Assembly: GCA_038527485.1 (NCBI GenBank)
Contig: JBCBFT010000009.1
Location: 41,994 to 105,993 of the forward strand
DNA length: 64,000 nucleotides
DNA from: JALEFZ01 sp038527485
GTDB lineage: Bacteria > Bacteroidota > Bacteroidia > J057
Direction of reading: 5' to 3'
In this document: piece after piece, positions 60,496-64,000 of the stretch
Position numbering within the stretch: the first letter of the stretch is position 1
How the letters are laid out: the number at the start of each line of letters is the position of its first letter
The notes under the pieces: generated by a model
What the model saw: the letters and a program-made list of their open reading frames with translations, nothing else
Told to the model about the DNA's origin: nothing
Database searches by the model: none
Program-made: the position numbers and the translations under genes

Positions 60496-61119
60496 TTAGG
60501 GCTGTAAAGAGAGTTCATGGAGCTTGAAAGGATAGCCAATGAAGGCATGGGTTTCCCCTGGCAATACTTCGATGCTGATCACTTCTCCTCTTCCTACAGC
60601 AATTCCTTCGATAAAATCAGCAGGATCTCCCCTTTTGACGACAAAGGGAAGCTCGCCTTCTCCTCCGTTTACTTGCGCTCTGGCTTTAGAGGTAACGAAT
60701 AATTGATGTCCTGTACTGAGTGAAACTGTTTGCCCTACCTGTATACTCTCAAAGTCAGGGGATTCACTTCCATTATCCATCTCTCTGAAAAGCATGAAAC
60801 TGCCATCATCTTCCTGAATCCAGGCTTCTTCCCCGTCATCCAGAAACTGAACAAACCATTCGTCCCAAAATCCATCTTTGTAGTCGATCCTTAGTCTACC
60901 CAAGAGGAGGAAATCTCTTCCCTCAAATGTACCTGATTGTCCGATGGAAAGCGCAGATCCATAATCAATCAACAGGTGCTTATCTCCGACAGCTTGAAGG
61001 CTATCTGCATTGATCATACTTGTCTGGCCACAATAGGTACATCCCAGGACCTTGGCCCCAGGGGTTTTTTGGCTCATCGGAGCGCCGCAAGATGGACATT
61101 CAAATTCTCTGGCAAACAT
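60496..61119 (-). CDS. DUF4178 soluble protein with zinc ribbon
   Basis: A 207-residue protein, starting with a ribbon of CPSCG and CTYCG, then a DUF4178 domain (DYKDGFWDEWFVQF, GEEAWIQEDDGSFML). It has no membrane helix. It is the soluble counterpart of the 427-residue protein downstream (32-nt gap), suggesting a working pair in which one protein is cytoplasmic and the other membrane-anchored. The biochemical role is unknown. Confidence 0.85.
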   Translation of the reverse strand: MFAREFECPSCGAPMSQKTPGAKVLGCTYCGQTSMINADSLQAVGDKHLLIDYGSALSIGQSGTFEGRDFLLLGRLRIDYKDGFWDEWFVQFLDDGEEAWIQEDDGSFMLFREMDNGSESPDFESIQVGQTVSLSTGHQLFVTSKARAQVNGGEGELPFVVKRGDPADFIEGIAVGRGEVISIEVLPGETHAFIGYPFKLHELSLQP

Positions 61120-61274
61120 GGCCGTACATTAAAGTTTCGAAACAGTAGATTTGACTAGAAAGATCTAAAAAATATGGGAAAGTTGGAGAAAAGATTCCCT
61201 TTTTCAGGTGAATAGCAATGAAACCGTTGCGATTCAGAGGTGGAGTTAAGGGACGGGTAGCTTTTCAAATCAAA

Positions 61275-61763
61275 TTAATCTCCCTCTTTGAAAAGCAACA
61301 CAACTACCTGTGCAATCATACTTTCTTCTCTCCCTACTGCATCTGTCTTTTCATGTGTAGTCGCTTTGATCGAGATATTTTCAGAGGAAGTGTGGAGGGT
61401 CGTACTGATAACCTTTTGCATAGCAGGAATATGCGGATTTATTTTGGGTTTTTCGGCGATAATCGTTGCGTCCATATTTCCCAATACATATCCTTTTTCT
61501 CGAATCAATCGATAAGCATCTTCTAGAAAGATCGTACTATCTGCATTTTTGTATCGGGGATCTGTGTCGGGAAAATGAAACCCAATATCTCTGAGGTTGA
61601 GTGCGCCTAGCATCGCATCACAGATTGCGTGGAGCAAAGCATCAGCATCCGAGTGTCCCAAAAGTCCTTTGTGATGCGGAATTTCTACTCCACCTAAGAT
61701 GAGTTTTCTGCCTTCTACCAAGCGATGGGTATCGTAGCCGTACCCTATGCGAATGGGGTTCAT
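61275..61763 (-). CDS. ispF: 2-C-methyl-D-erythritol 2,4-cyclodiphosphate synthase
   Basis: A 162-residue IspF, a homotrimer enzyme of the MEP isoprenoid pathway. Metal ligands are visible in GYGYDTHRL (Asp10, His12), and HSDADALLHAICDAMLGA is diagnostic. C-terminal ATTHEKTDAVGREESMIAQVV matches. It converts CDP-ME 2-phosphate to MEcPP. Together with the polyprenyl synthase elsewhere in the window it supports isoprenoid supply. It is part of a minus-strand set with the HAD and PfkB genes (27-nt gap). Confidence 0.97.
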   Translation of the reverse strand: MNPIRIGYGYDTHRLVEGRKLILGGVEIPHHKGLLGHSDADALLHAICDAMLGALNLRDIGFHFPDTDPRYKNADSTIFLEDAYRLIREKGYVLGNMDATIIAEKPKINPHIPAMQKVISTTLHTSSENISIKATTHEKTDAVGREESMIAQVVVLLFKEGD

Positions 61764-61790
61764 GATGTTTGTGAAATTATGTGGAAAAGA

Positions 61791-62378
61791 TTAATCGAAT
61801 CTACGATAAAAAGCCTGATCTGCCCACGCCAGCATTTCTCGATCTCCTCGACTGTCTCCATAAGCATAGGAGGCTTCTACTTCCCGATCTCCTAGCCATT
61901 CTCTAATCCGCTCCACTTTCTCTGGGCCGTAGTTATTGGCTCCTTCTATATTTCCTGTAAATATCCCTCCTTCGATCTTGGGTTTCGTAGCAATGAGCGT
62001 AAATCCCAGTTTGTCTGCCATCGCCTGTGTCCAAATGGAGAGAGAGGCAGTGACAAGGATACACGTATGATGCTGGGCTTGATGCCATTCGAGTTTGCGC
62101 ATGGCTGCAGGTCGGATCATCCCAGTAAGGACTTCATCTGTAAATCGAAGATTCTCTGCTTGTAGGGTATCCATAGGCTGACCTCCGAGATAGTATGTTA
62201 AGAGGATCTCTTTGGTGCGTTTGCGATCAGCTAGTTTTAGATAAAAAGCGGAAAGGAGTGGCCCGTGAAGGACGACTCCTTTCCAAAATTTATAATTACC
62301 TGATGTGTAGCGGAGAAAGGCACGCATGCTATCTCCTGTGATCAGGGTATGGTCAAAATCAAAAGCAGCCAGAATCAT
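61791..62378 (-). CDS. HAD-IB family phosphatase (SerB-like)
   Basis: A 195-residue HAD hydrolase. Motif I is FDFDHTLITGD (nucleophile Asp7), motif II is ILVTASLSIW, and motif III/IV is AYGDSRGDREML. Subclass IB enzymes include phosphoserine phosphatase and lipid phosphatases, and the substrate cannot be assigned. It overlaps the PfkB kinase stop by one base (TAATG), implying coupled translation. Confidence 0.88.
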   Translation of the reverse strand: MILAAFDFDHTLITGDSMRAFLRYTSGNYKFWKGVVLHGPLLSAFYLKLADRKRTKEILLTYYLGGQPMDTLQAENLRFTDEVLTGMIRPAAMRKLEWHQAQHHTCILVTASLSIWTQAMADKLGFTLIATKPKIEGGIFTGNIEGANNYGPEKVERIREWLGDREVEASYAYGDSRGDREMLAWADQAFYRRFD

Positions 62379-63331
62379 TAGGCGCTCTGGTCTAGGATGT
62401 CGCTGATGTCCTGTGGAAGCAGGTTGAAATCAGCCAGCTGGACAAACTGCGATACACGTCCGTGAATCTGCTGTTGTGTCAGGTTCATCAGTTGCTCTGG
62501 GCCGAACTTTTCGACGCAGAAGCTGGCCAAGCTAGAGCCCATGATGATGGCGCGCTTCATATTAGCGAAGGAAGTATCCCCCGTGCTGGCGATGTGCCCG
62601 ATGAATCCTCCTGCAAATGTGTCCCCTGCACCTGTAGGATCAAATACTTCATCCAAGGGAAGGCCAGGAGCAGAAAATATCTCGTCTCCATTGAAAAGCA
62701 GGGCTCCGTGTTCTCCCTTTTTGATGACCACAAACTGAGGCCCCATGTTTTGGATGACACGTGCGGCACGGCGTAGGGAGTACTCTCCTGAGAGTTGGCG
62801 TGCTTCCTCATCGTTGATGATGATCACATCGATCATTTGTAGCACTTGCTTCAAGCTGTCGAGGGCACTCTCGATCCAGAAATTCATGGTATCGAGGGCA
62901 ATCAGTTTAGGACGCTTGGGGAGGCGCTCGATGACTTGACGCTGGATATCAGGGGTAAGATTTCCTAGCATGAGATATTCGCAGTCCTGATAGCTTTCAG
63001 GTACTTTGGGATCGAAATCTGCCAATACGTTGAGCTCTGTGACGAGGGTATCGCGGCTGTTCATGTCATTGTGGTAGCGTCCTGCCCAGAAGAAAGAGGG
63101 CTTATCTGAGACCACTTCGACCCCTTCGAGGCTGATATTTTTGCTGCGTAGGTCATTCATGATATCCTCTGTAAAGTCATTTCCCACGATGGAGATGGCA
63201 TTTACAGGTTGGATGAAGTAAGAAGCTGCGAGAGAGATATAGGTTGCGGCCCCTCCAAGGATTTTGTCTGTTTTTCCGAAGGGTGTTTCAATAGCATCGA
63301 AGGCCATAGACCCCACTACAACAAGGCTCAT
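62378..63331 (-). CDS. PfkB-family carbohydrate kinase
   Basis: A 317-residue sugar/nucleoside kinase. The first PfkB signature is GGAATYISLAASYF, the second is DPTGAGDTFAGGF with the catalytic Asp. It starts MSLVVVGSMAFDAI. It phosphorylates a sugar or nucleoside using ATP in the cytoplasm. The specific substrate is not clear (adenosine kinase- or ribokinase-like). It is the first gene of a coupled set with HAD and ispF. Confidence 0.92.
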   Translation of the reverse strand: MSLVVVGSMAFDAIETPFGKTDKILGGAATYISLAASYFIQPVNAISIVGNDFTEDIMNDLRSKNISLEGVEVVSDKPSFFWAGRYHNDMNSRDTLVTELNVLADFDPKVPESYQDCEYLMLGNLTPDIQRQVIERLPKRPKLIALDTMNFWIESALDSLKQVLQMIDVIIINDEEARQLSGEYSLRRAARVIQNMGPQFVVIKKGEHGALLFNGDEIFSAPGLPLDEVFDPTGAGDTFAGGFIGHIASTGDTSFANMKRAIIMGSSLASFCVEKFGPEQLMNLTQQQIHGRVSQFVQLADFNLLPQDISDILDQSA

Positions 63332-63403
63332 GTAAATAATAGATTATAGTTAAGCGAAGGATCTGTTACTAGTTTGCTGCATAAGGTCCTTCCAAAAGTC
63401 AAG

Positions 63404-63411
63404 CAAAGATA
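63404..63411 (-). promoter_or_regulatory. -7 promoter box upstream of the PfkB-HAD-ispF set
   Basis: On the minus strand this reads TATCTTTG, matching TAnnTTTG. It gives a leader of roughly 65-70 nt to the ATG at 63331. The -33 element is not clear. Confidence 0.4.
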
Positions 63412-63557
63412 GGAGAAAATTGTTTGATGGATGCGACATAATTCTCTCACATCTTTTTTAATATTTTTTTAGAAAATATTTGATTTTTATTCAGCTAGGC
63501 TATTTCTTTGCACCACTCAATCATTTAGGGCTTGATAAAAGCTGGTTTTTGATTGAA

Positions 63558-63927
63558 ATACTCCCTAGTAGCTCAGTTGGTCGAGTCCCGTTATACGGGA
63601 TTAATCCATGGCTCGAAGGAAAGAACATACTCCCTAGTAGCTCAGTTGGTTGAGTCCCGTTATGCGGGATTAATCCATAGCTCGAAGGAAAAAATATACT
63701 CCCTAGTAGCTCAGTTGGTTGAGTCCCGTTATGCGGGATTAATCCATGGCTCGAAGGAAAAAATATACTCCCTAGTAGCTTAGTTGGTTGAGTCTCGTCA
63801 TACGGGATTAATCCATGGCTCAAAGGAAAAAACATACTCCCTAGTAGCTCAGTTGGTTGAGTCCCGTTATACGGGATTAATCCATAGCTCGAAGGAAAAA
63901 ATATACTCCCTAGTAGCTCAGTTGGTA
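63558..63927 (+). repeat. 69-bp tandem repeat array with tRNA-like half-units
   Basis: Five complete 69-bp units start at 63558, 63627, 63696, 63765 and 63834. A sixth, truncated unit starts at 63903 and diverges after CTCAGTTGGTA. Each holds TAGCTCAGTTGG, the usual tRNA D-arm sequence, then TCCC/GGGA as a stem with a 7-nt loop GTTATAC (or GTTATGC, GTCATAC). Units differ at a few positions. The remainder does not form a T-arm or acceptor stem. Because 69 is a multiple of three, both strands show open frames of 23-residue periodicity, but these are very unlikely to be genes. Confidence 0.85.
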
Positions 63928-64000
63928 ACCAAAGAAAATATAACTACCAGAGTAAGTGTGTTATCCATAATAAGGATACCCACTGTTATAACCAGTACCA
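63928..64000 (+). other. Sequence after the repeat array, with a hairpin
   Basis: After the array, TATCC and GGATA around ATAATAA, flanked by AGTG/CACT, form a hairpin near 63951-63981. No gene is recognised, and the window ends here. Confidence 0.3.

Noticed and set aside
63553..63835. Open reading frames of 76 and 104 codons on opposite strands across the 69-bp array
   Set aside because: Repeat length divisible by three and absence of stops in a short unit create open frames on both strands. The SLVAQLVE peptide is the usual false translation of a tRNA D-arm. No start context or protein-like composition supports them.
63558..63927. Functional tRNA genes
   Set aside because: Only D- and anticodon-like arms are present. 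The T-arm and acceptor stem cannot be formed in any unit.

Overview
This window looks like chromosomal DNA of a Bacteroidota bacterium, probably from the Saprospiria/Cytophagia side. The grounds are: several TAnnTTTG-type -7 promoter boxes; a FecI/FecR/TonB-receptor triplet in which the receptor carries an STN domain; three large secreted proteins with type IX secretion (T9SS) sorting domains; lipoproteins and beta-barrel proteins; and a Bacteroidetes-style mksE gene. Assignment below phylum level is a guess. I found no rRNA gene, intact tRNA gene, CRISPR array, transposase or prophage. Start codons were moved inward where a signal peptide, lipobox, family start or upstream stop favoured it.

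Layout. 1-8.7 kb: a 5' fragment of an exported protein, a MarR regulator, an M16 protease, an SH3 protein, then a minus-strand block (DUF368 lipid-carrier transporter with a coupled SDR, frr, gatB, ferredoxin). 8.7-15 kb: LuxC-like acyl-CoA reductase, a secreted caspase-fold protein, a sigma/anti-sigma pair, scpA and a candidate small RNA gene. 15.2-19.6 kb (minus): a three-gene unit with an MksE-like protein and an SMC/MksB-like coiled-coil protein whose ATPase motifs are missing. 19.7-26.3 kb: lipoprotein, acetyltransferase, yceD-rpmF, PagL-like deacylase, NlpC/P60 hydrolase, HNH nuclease, then a 0.6-kb two-part tandem repeat. 26.5-32 kb: propeller lipoprotein, uvrB, glycosyltransferase, polyprenyl synthase. 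32.5-41.3 kb: a 1770-residue surface protein abutting gatC, then a membrane-TPR protein. 41.5-45.5 kb: ppk1, a methyltransferase and an unknown gene. 45.8-57.9 kb: the FecI-FecR-TonB receptor triplet followed by two paralogous T9SS metalloproteases. 58-63.3 kb (minus): barrel protein, small exported protein, two DUF4178 proteins, ispF, HAD phosphatase and PfkB kinase. 63.56 kb to the end: a 69-bp tandem repeat that resembles half of a tRNA.

How the genes fit together. Much of the window serves the cell envelope: lipid carrier recycling, prenyl chain synthesis, lipid A trimming, peptidoglycan hydrolysis, and surface adhesin and protease secretion. Housekeeping genes for translation (frr, gatB, gatC, rpmF), repair (uvrB) and isoprenoid synthesis (ispF) are interspersed. 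The strongest candidate for something undescribed is the mksE/MksB-like unit, which keeps the architecture of a MukBEF/Mks condensin but has no recognisable P-loop, signature motif or Walker B. The candidate small RNA (about 15,058-15,137), the two repeat arrays and the caspase-fold fusion protein are next in interest.
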